Shown: piece by piece, positions 42,556-57,600 of the stretch
How positions within the stretch are numbered: the stretch's first letter is position 1
Layout: every line of letters begins with the position of its first letter
Assembly (NCBI GenBank): GCA_003249015.1
Contig: QBLS01000011.1
Coordinates: forward strand, 1-64,000
Source: Pseudanabaena sp.
Lineage (GTDB): Bacteria; Cyanobacteriota; Cyanobacteriia; Pseudanabaenales; Pseudanabaenaceae
Reading direction: 5' to 3'
Length of the DNA: 64,000 bases
Made by a program: the position numbers and the translations under genes
Notes under the pieces: model-generated
Databases searched by the model: none
Seen by the model: the letters and a program-made list of their open reading frames with translations, nothing else
What the model was told of the DNA's origin: nothing

Positions 42556-42684
42556 TATTTTTATAAGCAATATGACTGAATTTAACTATGAATTGCTAGA
42601 AATGTAATCTGAGGTATCTCTGACTTAATCTAGATTGTTATATTATGTGCCTACATATTCAAAATTCCTCAAGAGCCAAAGAGA

Positions 42685-45600
42685 ATGATTCCAACTAACC
42701 GAAGCGATCGCCACTCTTCAACCTCAAGTATTTTAATGAAAGCGAGGCAGTTTGGAATATTCTCGGTGATTGCTATTGCCACTAACACAATGGCTCTAGC
42801 CCTAAGTGCTGAGGCGCAAATCAGTACTGATGGCTCCACTGCAACAGAGGTAAAAGGGAATGTAATTTCACCAACGGGGGCAGGGACAGTTAGCGGTGGG
42901 AACCTCTATAACAGTTTTGATCAATTTAATGTTCCCAATAGTGGCGTAATCTTTAATACAGGCACATCTTCTGTTGATGGGAACAAAGTTAATAACATCA
43001 TTAATCGAGTTACAGGTGATTCTCCTTCCAGTATTTTAGGAACCATTGAAAGTCGTCAAGCCTTTCCCAATGCCAACCTGTTTTTACTCAATCCCAATGG
43101 TGTCGTATTTAGCCCCAATGCCAAGTTAGATATAGGTGGTTCTTTTAATGTCAGTACAGGGACAGGACTGGGCTTTGACCAAAACCAAAAATTTATAGTA
43201 GACAAGAACTCCCTTAGCTTTCCCAGTGGCGATCCTAAAAATATCCAGTTTGCAGTTAGCCAACCCGCCGCAATCATCAATCAAGGTAATCTGAGCGTTG
43301 CTGCTGGTAAAAATATCGCGATTACAGCAGGGACTGTAGTCAATACAGGCAAATTATCTGCGCCACAAGGGAATATTGGCATCGCCGCAGTAGAAGGCAA
43401 TAGCCAAGTAGAATTGCGATCGCCTGACTTGGTATTGGGTTTGAGTGTAAGCAAAAACGCAATACCGACTACTTGGAATGGACAGATTGCTACATTGCCA
43501 AAGCTAGCCGAAGCATTGACGGGTAAGGTTGAACAGGCTAATCAAGTAGTAGTTAAGCCTGATAGCTCGATCGCCCTAGTAGCTAATCCCAGCAGTTCTG
43601 ATATCGCGATCAAAGATGGTATGGCGATCGCCTCGGGCAATATTAATGTCTCTTCCGATATTGGCAAGGGTGGAAGTATTGGCATATTTGGGAATCAAGT
43701 TGGGTTAGTTAATGCTCAAGTTAATGCGTCGGGGGCAACGGGTGGTGGCACTGTTCTCATTGGTGGCGATTTTCAGGGTAAAGGAATAGCCCCTAATGCC
43801 CTACAGACCTATATAGATGGTAGCTCCAAGATTCTGGCTAATGGATTGTTAACAGGTGATGGGGGGCGAGTAATCGTTTGGGCAGATCGCTCGACTCAGT
43901 TTTTGGGGGCGATCGCGGCGAGGGGTGGTGAGATATCAGGTAATGGTGGTTTTGTAGAGGTATCAGGCAAGGAGGATTTGTCGTATCAGGGAGATACTGA
44001 TACTCGCGCAACCAATGGCGCAACTGGAACTCTTCTTCTCGATCCTACCAATATTATTGTTGTCGGGAGTGGTGCTAATAGTCTCTCTGATGTTTCCATA
44101 TTCAACAACAATCCTGCCATTGGCATGGCAACCATTAGTAGCTCTCTCATTAATGGAGCTAATTCCAACGTAGTTCTTCAAGCTACAGATACTATTACCT
44201 TTGGTAATGATATTAACATTGCCAACAGTGGCATTAGTCTGACGGCTCAGGCTGGCAATAGTATTTTTGTTGGTTCTTCTATTACCACTAATGGTGGCGA
44301 CGTTCGATTAATTGGTAATGATCCTACTAGTGGCAGTTCAACTGGACTTGGCAATATCATTGTCAATGCGCCAATTACTACCAATGGTGGTGCGATAGAT
44401 ATTCAGATCAATAATGCTGCTGGTTTATTCATAAATAATGATCTTGTCTCTGGTGGTGGCAATATTACCCTCGGAGGGAACAGTACAGTTGCCATCAATG
44501 GTACTTCAGGAGTCAATATTGGCGGCTCTGGAGTCTCGGTTGATTCTGACGGGGGGAATATATCAATTAATGGCTCATCGACTACAGGTCGAGGCATATT
44601 CTTCTCTGGGTTTAACTCAAGTATTACTGCCGATGAGGGTTCTATTACCCTAACTGGTACTTCTAGCAGTGGGAATATTGCTAATGGATCGGGGATAGTC
44701 ATCGCTAGTGGTTCCACGATCGCAGCCGATGAGGGAACAATTAATATTTCAGGTTTTAGTGGTAACGCGACAGGTGGCTCTGACGGGGTTGTGGTTGAGT
44801 CTGTATTTGGTGGCAACTCTACAACCATTAGTACTAGTAGTGGCAATATCAATATTGTTGGAAATGCGGTCAATCCTTTAAGACTGGGTATCAATGTCAG
44901 AGCACCGTTTACAGGCGGCGATTTAATTCTCAATAGTGGTTCAGGAGATTTCAACTTTACCAGCGATCGCACTGAGCTATTTAGTAATGGGCTTCAAGGC
45001 TCTGGTACTATCAGTTTGCAAGCCTTCAGCCCCAATGCCGCTCTCACTATTGGTGGTAGCAATGTATTTCTCGGCAACTCATTCTTGACATCTCTAGCTA
45101 ATTCCTCAGGTTTTAGTAATGTCGTGATTGGAGATATTGCTGATAATAATGCTATTACTGTTGCTCAAAATTCTTCCATCAACACAAGCAACTTTGCGCC
45201 AATTACGATTCAAACCGCAAGGACTTTTGATGGTAATGGATTTACAATTAGTACCAATTCTTCTCAGTTTAACTTGACTGCTAATCAAGGTATTAATAGT
45301 CTCGGTAACATCACTAATAATAATGGAGGTATTACCCTTTTCGCTAATCAGAACATTACTACTGGAAATATAACTTCCAATGGCAATGCGATCACGATTA
45401 CAAGTACTTCAGGCGCGATTAGCACCGCAGGTTCCCTTACTTCGTCTCCAAGTCTTGGAGTGGGAAATAGTGGGGCGGTCGCCTTAACAGCATTAGGAAA
45501 CATCACGGTTGGTAATATTTTCTCATCTACCAGTAATGGTAATGGTGGCGACATCTCGATTATCTCAACTGGAACTAATGGCGTGATCGCTATTAATGGA

Positions 45601-48600
45601 GTTTTAGATAGCTTTTCTACAACTAATGGAACAGGTGGCGATATTCTATTGCAAGCCGCAGGAAATATCACTACTGACGACCTGATTATATCTGCCGCAA
45701 GCAATGGGAATGGTGGAAGCATTTCTTACATCTCAAGTGGTGGTTCCATTACAGCTAATCAACGTGTCCGCAGTTCTTCGGCTGGAAACACCTTAGCTAA
45801 CGGTAATGGGGGCGATATCCTATTCCAAGCCGCAGGAGATATTACAACCAGCGACATAATATCGCAATCTACTGGTTTTGGCAGTGGGGGCGATGTCACT
45901 GTGACTACTGGCAGTGGCAATATTACGGTCAATGGCAATGTAACGAGTTCTGCATTTAATTCTAGTAGTGGAAATGGAGGCAACGTTCTCTTTCAGGCTG
46001 ATGGAGATATCCTAGTCACAGGAAATATTGACCCTTCCGCAAATGCTTCTCCCGCAGATGGAACTGAGGGACAAGTATCTATAACTTCTAATGCTGGTTC
46101 AATCAGTCTGCAAGATTTAGTAAATAACTCATCAGTTGAACTAGTTGCAGAGCAAGATATTACCACAGGCAATATCACTACGATAGGCACTGGCAATATC
46201 ACCATCACCAGTAATGCGGGTTCAATCGATACATCATTAGGAAGTGTGACTAACAATGCTAATGGTGATAGTGGCGAGATTACATTCTTAGCTCTTGGTA
46301 ACATTACCACTGGAGCTATAGATTCGTTCTCTCTTTTTGGTAGACCAGGATCAGTATCTCTAACATCTACAACTGGGCTGATATCTTTAGGCGGCAATAT
46401 TTCCACCACATCTTTATTTGGGGGAGATACAGACGTTAATAATGTCGGTAATATTACTCTCACTGGAAACGTCTCGATCCTCTCTCCGATAACTCTAAGT
46501 ACTCAAGATGATGACATTGGCGGGAATATTAATTTAGCCAATGCCAACGTCACAGGTAATCAATTGCTCCGCCTGACTGCGGGTAGTGGCACTGTGAATT
46601 TGGGAGTGATCGGCACTAGCGACGCTCCTTTGGCTTCTCTATTCGTGTTTAGTCCTAACAACATTGGCAACATAGTACTTAATGGCGATATCTTTACTTT
46701 TGAAAGTCTTTTCTTCGATGCTCCCGTCACCCTAGCTAACAACGTAGCGATCTCCACTAGTTCAGGTGCGATTAACTTCAACAGCACGATCAATGGTAAT
46801 CGATCACTTTCCCTCGATGCTGGCAATAGTTCTATATTCTTTAATGGATTAGTTGGGAACATTAATCCATTAGCAAGCTTGACAGCAAACTCCCTCATTG
46901 AGAGTACCTCAGGGATCAATATTAGAGCTTTAGGTAATATCAGCACTAGGGCGATCGGTAATTTCTCTAGCCCTGTTAACATTGACATTCAGACGGCAGG
47001 AACTTTTACCTCCAATGGAAGTACGATTGAGAGCTCTAATTTAAATCTATCCGCAAATCAAGGTATTAACGCTCTTGGTGATATCTTCTCTAACGGTGGT
47101 AATGTCGATATTTTGAGCAGCTTAGGAAGTATTAATTCTGAAATAGATTCAAGAATTAACACAGTCTCATTTTCTGATCCTTTTGCTGACTCAGGGAATA
47201 TATCTATCACTGCTATTAGTGGCTCACTCAATTTACAAGAATTAAATACTAGATCCTCTGGAGATTTAACCAGTAGAGGCGGTAATATTAACCTTAGAGT
47301 CACGGGCAACAACAGCATTTCTGTCAGAGATATTAATACTTCGACCTCTGGAAATACCACTGGAAATGCAGGAACTGTCATCTTTGAGATGGGTAGTGGC
47401 ACAATTAATTTAGTTGGCAACGTAATTAACCTAAGTTCTCAAAACGGCAGTTCGAGTAACCTGACATTTAATAACCCTGTAGTTGTAAATAGTTCCACCT
47501 TTATTGATGATGGTGGTGCAACTATATCTGGACTAATTATCAATACAACTGGAGGGACAGGAAGCGGAAATATTTTCTTTAATAGCACCTTTACAAGTCC
47601 TAATGCCTCCGATGTAACTATCAACAGTGGTTTAGGAAATGTCACCTTCAATAATGCGATCGCTTCAAGCGGTCAACCTTTGGGCAATTTCCAAATTAAC
47701 TCCTCAGGGACGACGACTTTTGCCAATACAGTTTTTGCTAATAGCATTGTTTCTAACCTCAGTGGAAATACCGTCATCAATGCTGATCTGGTCGCGACTG
47801 GGGCTAATGGATTTATTAGTCTCGGTAATTTTACGGCTAACGGGACGATCTCTCTAGTTGGTAATGAGATCAACTTGAATGGCATTGCCTCAGGCACTGG
47901 AGATCTGACTCTCAAGCCTTTGACAACTAGCCAAGCGATCGCGATCGGTGGCACTGGAGACTCAGGAACTGGCACTTTAGATATTCTCAACAGCGATCTC
48001 AATGCTTTTGTCAATGGCACTTTTAACTCTTTAATTATCGGCAACTTAAATGGCAGTGGTGGAATTACTTTATTAGGAAATGCTGAATTCTTTCAACCTA
48101 CTACACTCCAATCACCAGTGGGAGGTGGCTTTTTCTTTAGCAATGGATTTAATATTACAGGAGTTGATCGATTAGGGATTGAAGTAGGCAGCTCAATCAC
48201 AATCAGTAATTCCAGCTTTGCGCCTAGTTTGGGCAATACTCTCAATGTCAGGCTTAACGCAGATCGAGATGTATCGGGCAACGGTACGATTTCGCTATTT
48301 AGTTCGAGTATTAATACGGGTGGGGAGAATATTACTTTAGGTGGTGGGTTAAATCCTGTCATTGATCCTGCGATCGCAACAGGAAATACGGCGGGAGTCA
48401 CGATTAATTCTTCCACCCTAAATGCACAGGGCGGCAATATCTTTGTCAATGGTCGCAATACCAGCACTTTTGGCACGGGCAATAACGGTATTTTGATTAC
48501 TAGATTCAGCCCCTCTCAGCCGACTAGTAATGTGTTAACTTCAGGGCTAGGCACAATCACTCTTGTCGGCACAAACGCGAACGTTGGACTCAGCAATAGC

Positions 48601-51600
48601 GATGGTATCTCTATTGAGTCAGGCTCAGTAGTAGAGTCTGTCAATGGCAATATTAGCTTAGTGGGTGTGGGCGGCAATGGCAGCACATTCAATGACGGTA
48701 TTGAAATCGAAAGTAATTCACTTATAAGAACGATCGGAACAGGAAACGTATCTATTATTGGGGATACCTTGAGTACGGGAATAGATAATCGAGATGTCAA
48801 TATTTCAGGCAGCATTGTCGAAACTTTGGGAACAGGCGCGATATCTATAGCTAGTTCTCCAAGTACCCCTAGACTACTTCAAATAGCCAATAGCTCCATT
48901 AATCCTACAGCCGTTGGCGGGAGTGGAACAGTTACTTTAGAAAGCGAAGCAATTGAACTGTTGGGAACAACAAGAATTCGAGGAGTGGGGAATTTAATCA
49001 TTCAGCCCACATTTAGCTCGACGGGAATCAGACTTGGTGGTGCAGTCAACGATACTAATCTCAATTTAAGCTCGTCAGAACTTGCCACGATTCAAGATGG
49101 ATTCTCGCAAATCTTGATTGGTAGACTCGATACTGCTGGTCTAATCTTTCTATCTGATAATGTTTCCTTTAGTGACCCAGTGACTTTGCGATCGCAGGGT
49201 ATTGGGGGCGCTATTAATACATCAGGATTTAACTTCACCAGTACAGGTGCGGTCAACTTCCTTGCCAATCAAAATATTACTACTGGCAACATTACGGCTT
49301 TGGGGAATAACCTGTCACTCATTAGTAGCTTGGGCGCGATTAATACTAGCCAAGGACTACTTAACACCTCCAGCACCACAGGCAATGGCGGAGATATCAG
49401 TCTGTTATCTCCTTCCATCAATACCAACTTAGGCAGTATTAATGCATCAAGCACCATTGGCAATGCGGGTAATCTTTCCTTCGCAAATGTTGGCAATGGA
49501 TTAGTCACGATCGCAGGAACGGACATCAATCTCTCCAGTGGCAATGGCGTTGCGGGAAGTCTTAATTTCCTTGCTCCTGTGGTAATTAGTAGTCCTAGTT
49601 TAACGATTGATACTTCTAGCTCTGCGGGAACAAGCGGCACTGTCACCTTCAGCAATAACCTGAATGGCGCGATCGCTAATGCTAATAGCCTCACGGTCAA
49701 TGCAGGCAATGGCAATGTTAATTTCAATGCGATCGGCAATAATACTGCCCTTGGGGATCTGACTGTAAATACCACTGGGCTTACCAACTTCAACAGTGCG
49801 GTACGCGCTAACAGTCTGAGTACTAATTTGGGCGGTACTACCACTATCAGTGGTGACATTAGTACCAATGGTTCTCAAATTTATAATGATGCAGTATCTC
49901 TAGCTGCTAATGCTCAGCCAAGTACCATCCTTAGCACAGTTAACAACGATATTACCTTTAATGGAACTGTCAATGGCAATCAGGCGCTTACCCTCAATGC
50001 TGGCTCTGGAAATATCACCTTTGGCAGTACGGTGGGGAATACCTCTACTTTAGGCAATATCATCGCTAATAGTTCTGCCTTTACAAACTTCAATGGTGTG
50101 GTTAATGCTACTACAGTCACCACGGACTTGGGCGGAGCGACCAATGTGAATGCGAATATCACAACCGCAGCCACACAGACCTATGGCGACAATGTAAATT
50201 TAGGTATTGCCACGATTTTCACTGCCAATAATGCCACGATCACCTTCAACGGTGATATCAATGGTAATCAAGCCCTCAGAGTCCTAAGTGGTTCCGCTGA
50301 TATCAACTTTCGCGGTACGGTCAATACCGATAATCTAATAGCCGAAAGCAGCGGGATTACTCGCTTTAATACAGTTAACGCTGTTGGTATTTTTACTGAT
50401 GAGTTGGGTAGTACCGAACTCAATGGCAATGTCACGACTACAGGAACCGTTATTTTCAATGATGTAGTTAATTTATTAAGTGCGATTCAACTTAATACTG
50501 GCGGGGCGATCGCTTTCAATAATAATGTCAGTGGCAATCAAAATCTAACTATTAATAGTGGCACTAACAGTATCACTTTCGGCGGTACGACAACTGTTAA
50601 TAATCTAATCGCCAATAGCACTGCTACAACTCGATTTAATACTGTTAGTGCAGGAACTCTAGTTACTAACGCGGGCGGAATCACTGAACTAAATGGAAAT
50701 ATCACCACTACAGGCGCAGTCACATTTAATGATGCAGTTAGTTTATTAAGTGCGATTCAATTTAATGCGGGTGGCGCGATCTCCTTCATCAACAATGTCA
50801 ATGGTAATCAAGATCTAACTATTAATAGCGGCGCGAACAATATCACTTTTGGTGGCACAGCAATTGTTAATAATCTAATCGCCAATAGCACTGGTACAAC
50901 TCGATTTAATACTGTCAATGCTGGAAGTTTACTCACTAACGCAGGTGGCACAACTGAGCTAAGTGGAAATATAACCACCACGGGAGCCGTTACTTTCAAT
51001 GATGCCGTTAGTTTATTAAATACAATTCAATTTAATACTGGTGGCGCGATCGCCTTCAATAACGATCTCACTGGTAATCAAGACCTCACCATAAATAACG
51101 GGGCGAACAATATCACTTTTGGTGGTACGACAACGGTTAACAATTTAATTGCCAATAGCACTGGCACAACTCGATTTAACAATGTTAATACGACCAGTCT
51201 GCTCACTAATGCAGGTGGTACAAGCGAATTAAGCGGCAATATCACAACTACAGGAGCCGTTACCTTCAATGATGCCGTTAATTTATTAAGTGCGGTTCAG
51301 TTTAATACTGGTGGCGCGATCGCCTTCAACAATACTGTCACTGGCAATCAAAATCTCACTTTAAATGTTGGTGCGAACAATATCACTTTTGGCGGTGCGG
51401 CAACTGTTAATGACCTAATTGCCAACAGCACTGGTACGACTCGATTCAATACTATCAATGCCGCCAGTCTACTTACTAACGCAGGTGGAACAACCGAACT
51501 AAATGGCAATGTCACCACCACAGGAGCCGTTACCTTTAATGATGCAGTTAATTTATTAAGTGCGATTCAATTTAATACGGGTGGGGCGATCGCCTTCATC

Positions 51601-54600
51601 AACAATGTCAATGGTAATCAAGATCTGACCCTAAATAGCGGCACAAACAATATCACTTTTGGCGGTACGACAGCAGTTAACAACCTAATCGCCAATAGCA
51701 CTGGCACAACTCGATTTAATACTATCAATTCTGGAAGTTTACTCACTAACGCAGGTGGCACAACTGAGCTAAGTGGAAATATAACTACCACAGGTGCAGT
51801 TACTTTCAATGATGCAGTTAATCTATTAAGTACGGTTCAGTTCAATACTGGTGGTGCGATTGCCTTTAACAACGACCTCACTGGCAATCAAAATCTCACC
51901 CTAAGTAATGGCGCGAACAATATTACCTTTGGTGGTACGACAACAGTTAATAATCTAATTGCTAACAGCACTGGCACAACTCGATTTAATAATGTTAATG
52001 CTACAAGTTTACTCACTAATGCAGGTGGGACAACACAGCTAAATGGAACTATCAACACATCGGGAACACAGACCTACAATGATGCTGTGGTTTTGCTTGG
52101 AACAACGCAACTTAATGCCACTAATAGTGCTGTACTATTCAATACCACCGTTGATGGAACTCAAGACCTGACTGTTAATAGTGGCTCTGGAAATATCACC
52201 TTTAATGGAGCCGTTGGTAGTTCGGCAATCTTAAATAATTTGACTGCCAATAGTACAGGTGTTACTAGATTTAATAGTTCTGTTAATGCTGGAAGTATCC
52301 TCTCCAATGCAGGTGGAACTACTGAACTAAATGGCAATGTCACCACCACAAGCGCAGTTACTTTTAATGATGCAGTTAATCTATTAAGTACAGTTCAATT
52401 TAATACGGGTGGTGCGATCGCCTTTAACAACAATATCAGTGGTAATCAAGATCTGACCCTAAATAGCGGCGCGAACAATATCACTTTTGGCGGTACGACA
52501 GCGGTTAACAATCTAATTGCCAATAGTACGGGTACGACTCGATTCAATACAGTCAATGCCGCAAGTCTGCTCACTAACGCTGGTGGAACCACTGAACTAA
52601 ATGGCAATGTCACTACTACGGGAGCAGCTACATTTAATGATGCAGTTAATCTATTAAGTACAGTTCAATTTAATACTGGTGGTGCGATCGCCTTTAACAA
52701 CGATCTTAATGGCAATCAAGATCTGACCCTAAATAGCGGCGCGAATAATATCACTTTTGGTGGTACGACAACCGTTAACAATTTAATCGCCAATAGTACG
52801 GGTACGACTCGATTCAATACAGTCAATGCTGCAAGTTTAACATCTAACGCAGGTGGAACTACTGAACTAAATGGCAATGTCACCACTACAGGCGCAGTTA
52901 CCTTCAATGATGCAGTTAATTTATTAAGTGCGATTCAGTTTGATACTGGTGGTGCGATCGCCTTTAACAACAATGTCAGTGGCAATCAAGATCTCAACCT
53001 AAATAGCGGTGCGAACAATATCACTTTCAGTGGAACGACAACCGTTAATAATTTAATCGCCAATAGTACGGGTACGACTCGATTCAATACAGTCAATGCC
53101 GCAAGTTTAATCACTAACGCAGGTGGAACTACTGAACTAAATGGTAATGTCACCACCACAGGAGCAGGAGCAGTTACATTTAATGATGCCGTTAATTTAT
53201 TAAGTACAGTTCAATTTAATACTGGCGGCGCGATCGCCTTTAATAACGATCTCACTGGCAATCAAGATCTCACCCTAAGTAATGGCGCGAACAATATTAC
53301 CTTTGGTGGCACTACCACAGTTAACAATCTGATCGCCAATAGCACTGGTACAACTATATTCAATATCGTCAATGCTAATAGCTTACTCACTGATGTGGGT
53401 GGCACTACACAACTGAACGGCAATGTCACGACCATCAATAGTCAGACTTACAACGATGCTGTGAATTTGACTAATCCAGTTCAGTTAACTACAACCAACT
53501 CGCAAGTTCGATTTAATGAAGCCATCACTGGCAACCAAGATCTCACCGTTAATAGTGGTTCTGGAAATGTGACGATCGCAGGAAATAACACAAGTGTAAA
53601 TAATCTTGTGGTTAACAGCACAGGCACAACTCAATTAAATGGCTTGATTAACTCTGCTAGCATCTTGACCAATGCAGGTGGCACTACGGAACTGAATGGA
53701 ACTATTAATAGCACCTCAGGGCAAACCTTCAATGATTCTGTAGTCTTGATTGGTGCTACTCAACTAAATTCCGTTGATAGTGCGATCGCCTTCAATAGTT
53801 CTGTTAATGGCAATCAAAATCTAACTATCAATAGTGGCGCAGGGGATATCAACTTTAATAGTGATGTGGGCAATACTGCGCCGATTGGTAATCTCACGGC
53901 AAATAGTGCGGGTGTGACTCGGTTTAACACTGTCAATGCAGCGAGTCTAACCACTGACATCAATGGAACTACAGAACTCAATGGTAATGTCACCACCACT
54001 GGCTCACAGACCTATAACGATGCCGTAGTTCTAAATAATTCTATTCAGCTAAATACGACTGATTCCGCAGTTACTTTTAGTAACAGCGTGAATGGCAATC
54101 AAGATCTTACAATTAACACAGGTTCAGGCGATATCACCTTCAGCAGTCCTGCAACAGTCAGAAGCTTAACTACAAATAGTTCTGGCATCACTAGAATTGA
54201 TCGGGATATCAATGCCGTCAGCTTCACGACAGCTTTTGAAGGTAGTACTCTGCTACTCGGAAATGTCTTTACTTCAGGAAATCAGACCTATAATAACAAG
54301 CTGCTAATTAGTGCCAACACCATCCTTGATAGCTCCAGTGGTAATGGCAATATCAGTTTCCTCACTGTCAATAATGCGATCGCGGGTACACCTAGCAACC
54401 TGACCCTAAATGCAGGAACGGGTAATATTTCCTTTGGTATCTCTGCTGGTAGCCTTGGCGATCGCTTGGGAGATATTACTGTCCAAAATGCTAATGAATT
54501 TACTGGCAGTGGCATCATCGCTAACTCGCTAACGCAAAATGCAGGTATTGGTGCAACGCAATTTAGCAATGACAATGAGTTCACAGGGAACTTGAATATC

Positions 54601-57600
54601 ACTAGCCAAAGCTTCTCACTGACCGAAGGGGCTAACTTACGAGTGGGTAATGCCAACATCCAAGCAGTTAATGGAGTTGATTTATCAGTTGCCACTAACT
54701 TCTCGTTCCTAGGGGCTGGTGTCATCAATATTGACTCCGACTCCAACAGTGACGGTATTGGCACATTTCTCAGTCGTGGAACCATTACCGATAATGGATT
54801 GGGTGGAGTAGTAAATATCCGTACTGCCAATCCCGATATTCGTAACGTCATTACTGCTTCCCAAATTAGTCTAGCTCCCTCGGTTGCCAATACGAGCATC
54901 GCGATCGGTTCAGTTGCTAATGGGGACTTCAAACTACAAGACTTTGCCCTAGACCTATTGCAAGCCAGTCTAGTTACAATTCAAGCAAATGGAAGTCCCG
55001 TTAGCATTGGCAGTAATAATGCTTCCTTTGCTACAGGCACGAGTCTTGAAATTGGTACAGCCAATTCGCCTGCCACCTCTATCAGTGCGATCGCGGGATT
55101 TACTCTCAATGTTGATCGCAATCTCTCCTTGACAGGTAACACAATCCAGCTTGGTGATACTAATGTCGGCGGTGACTTAGCCCTGAGATTTACTGAGAGC
55201 GTCAGCCAAGTTGGCACAATCGCTGTTACTGGTTCCACTAACTTAATTGTTGATTCCAATCCTCTAACTGATGTTCTGCTGGCAGACTTTGCCAACAGTT
55301 TTGGCAATCAAATCGTCTTTACTTTCATCAATCTTCCCAATGATGATTTCCAAAACTTTGAAATTCGCGATATTACCGAAAATGCCAATCTTGCCTTCTT
55401 CCCAAATCAAGTTAATAATCTCAAACTAATTCTTGATAACGGCACTATTGATCTACCGAGTATTCCCTTAACAGGAAGCTTAACTCTGCAAGCTAGACAA
55501 GTCAGTCTCAATGGCGATATCACCACTACCAATGCTAACCTCAGTGGTGATCTGATCAATCTCAACCGCAACCTCACAACATCAGGCAATCTGACGATCA
55601 ATAATGCTAGTACTCTCAAAATTAGTACAGAAACGAACCTCGATATTACTGGCAACTTAGAACAGATTGGAGATGGCTCAGTGCAGCTTGGCGGTAATAT
55701 TGTCCGCGCTGCAAGCGTCAGCTTTGCTCAGGATATAGAGCTAATCGGGGATAGCTCCATTACCAGCGATGGCATTATTAACTTTGATGGTAACGTCAAC
55801 GGGCTATTCACATTTATCCTTGATGCAAGTGGAAACTTCGTTGTGGCTAAAGGAGGCTTCGGCACTACTAATCCTTTACAGAGTTTGGCGATCGCCCTCG
55901 ATTCCACATTGGTTTCTCAAGTTAACTCCAGATTTAGTCCAACGGATATCAATATCGCCACTATTGGTGATGTTAATGTCGGCAATATTACTAACAATGG
56001 AAGAGATATCAAAATTAATAGCGCTGATGGCTTAATTGCGACAGGTAACATCGACAGTAGCTTTACCTTCTCAATTGGCGATGGTGGCAATGTCAATCTG
56101 AGCGCTGAGGGCGATGTAACTACTGGCAGTATCAATACGAGTAGCTTTGGTAATGCTGGTGAAGTCAGCCTTGAAAGTCGCTCTGGGGTAATTTCTACGG
56201 GTGACATTAATGCTTCGGGTGCTGTGGGAGGACGAGTATTCTTTAATGCTGCCACTGCCATAAACGCGGGACAGATTAGTACGAGAGGTTTTGAAGGGGC
56301 AGGCGGAGATGTGATCCTTGATCCTTTGGGTGATGTTGTAGTTGAGTCCATTGAGACATCTGGATTGACTGGCGGTAATGTCACCTTAATTAGTACAGGC
56401 GGAAATTTGCGGATTACCGATGTCCTCAACAACCCCAGTAGCTTAGCGACCTGTTTAGGAGCTAGCATTTGTACCAGTGGTAGTAATACTTCTGGTACTA
56501 TTTCGCTGCGAACTGGGGGCTTAAATCCATTTACGGTTGGTGATGCATCTGTTAATGGATCTCTCGGAGTCTTGACAACGGGGCAATCCACTTTGACAGT
56601 AGGAACGAGTATCCCTGTTATAGCCGATAGTACTTTTTCTCAAAATGGCATCTTCATTAGTCCTGGAGGATTTCTACCTGTAGACCCAGAATCTCCAAAT
56701 AATAGATTTGAGCCTCCTAAAAATCTTCCCCCGCTAATCAATCAACCTCCCAATGAAGAGAAGGTATTGTCTGTTCGCGATGTTCTCATTAGTGAAGCCG
56801 ATCGCTATTTCCGCGAAGGAAATCTTGCAAAAGCTTTTGAGGTAATTGAGAAAGCCTATGTGTCTCAGTTAGAGCTCTTTACTGGTAATACTATTGACTC
56901 AGAGGCGATTACAATTGAGAACACTCAAGACTTGCTCTCGACAGTGGTACAGCAGACAGGGGACGTGGCGGCGCTAATCTATCCAGTCCTCCTCAATGAC
57001 CGCATCGAAATCTTGGTGATTCCACCCAAGGAGAAGGGTAAGCCGTTTAGTCGCGCTTCGATCGCCACTAACCAAGAACAAATTGAAACAGTCGTGACCG
57101 ATTATCGCAATAACTTGCGTGATGTCGGCTCCAATGACTATCTCGAACAGTCTCAACAATTATATGACTGGGTAATTCGTCCAATTAAGCAGCAGCTTGA
57201 GGCGATGAAAGTTGATACTCTCGTATTTGTAATGGATGGAGGGCTGCGCGTCACCCCACCATCAGCTCTCCATGATGGTAAGCAATTTTTAATCGAAAAC
57301 TATGCGATCGCCAGTATTCCTGCCCTCCGAGTTACTCGCATCGAAGAGCGCGATCGCAAAGCCACTAGAGTCTTGGCAATGGGACTAACCGAATCCGTTG
57401 CAGGATTTAGTGCCTTACCCTCAGTGGATATTGAAATTAAGACAATTGCTTCTGAAGTTCTCAATGGCGATGCTTTTCTTAATGAGGAGTTTACAGTTGA
57501 TAACCTGCAAACTCAGCGCCAGAGGGGTATTTACAATATTCTGCACTTAGGAACCCATGCTAAGTTTGTTAGTGATACGAGCAAAGATTCCTTCATTCAG

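Noticed and set aside
50268-53540. CRISPR-like array
   Set aside because: Repeats are 270 bp, contiguous and in frame inside one coding sequence; no short direct repeats with unique spacers.
43056-56591. Many minus-strand frames of 60-220 codons opposite the giant gene
   Set aside because: They recur with the 270-bp repeat period and are hydrophobic shadows of the Asn/Thr/Gly codon pattern on the plus strand.
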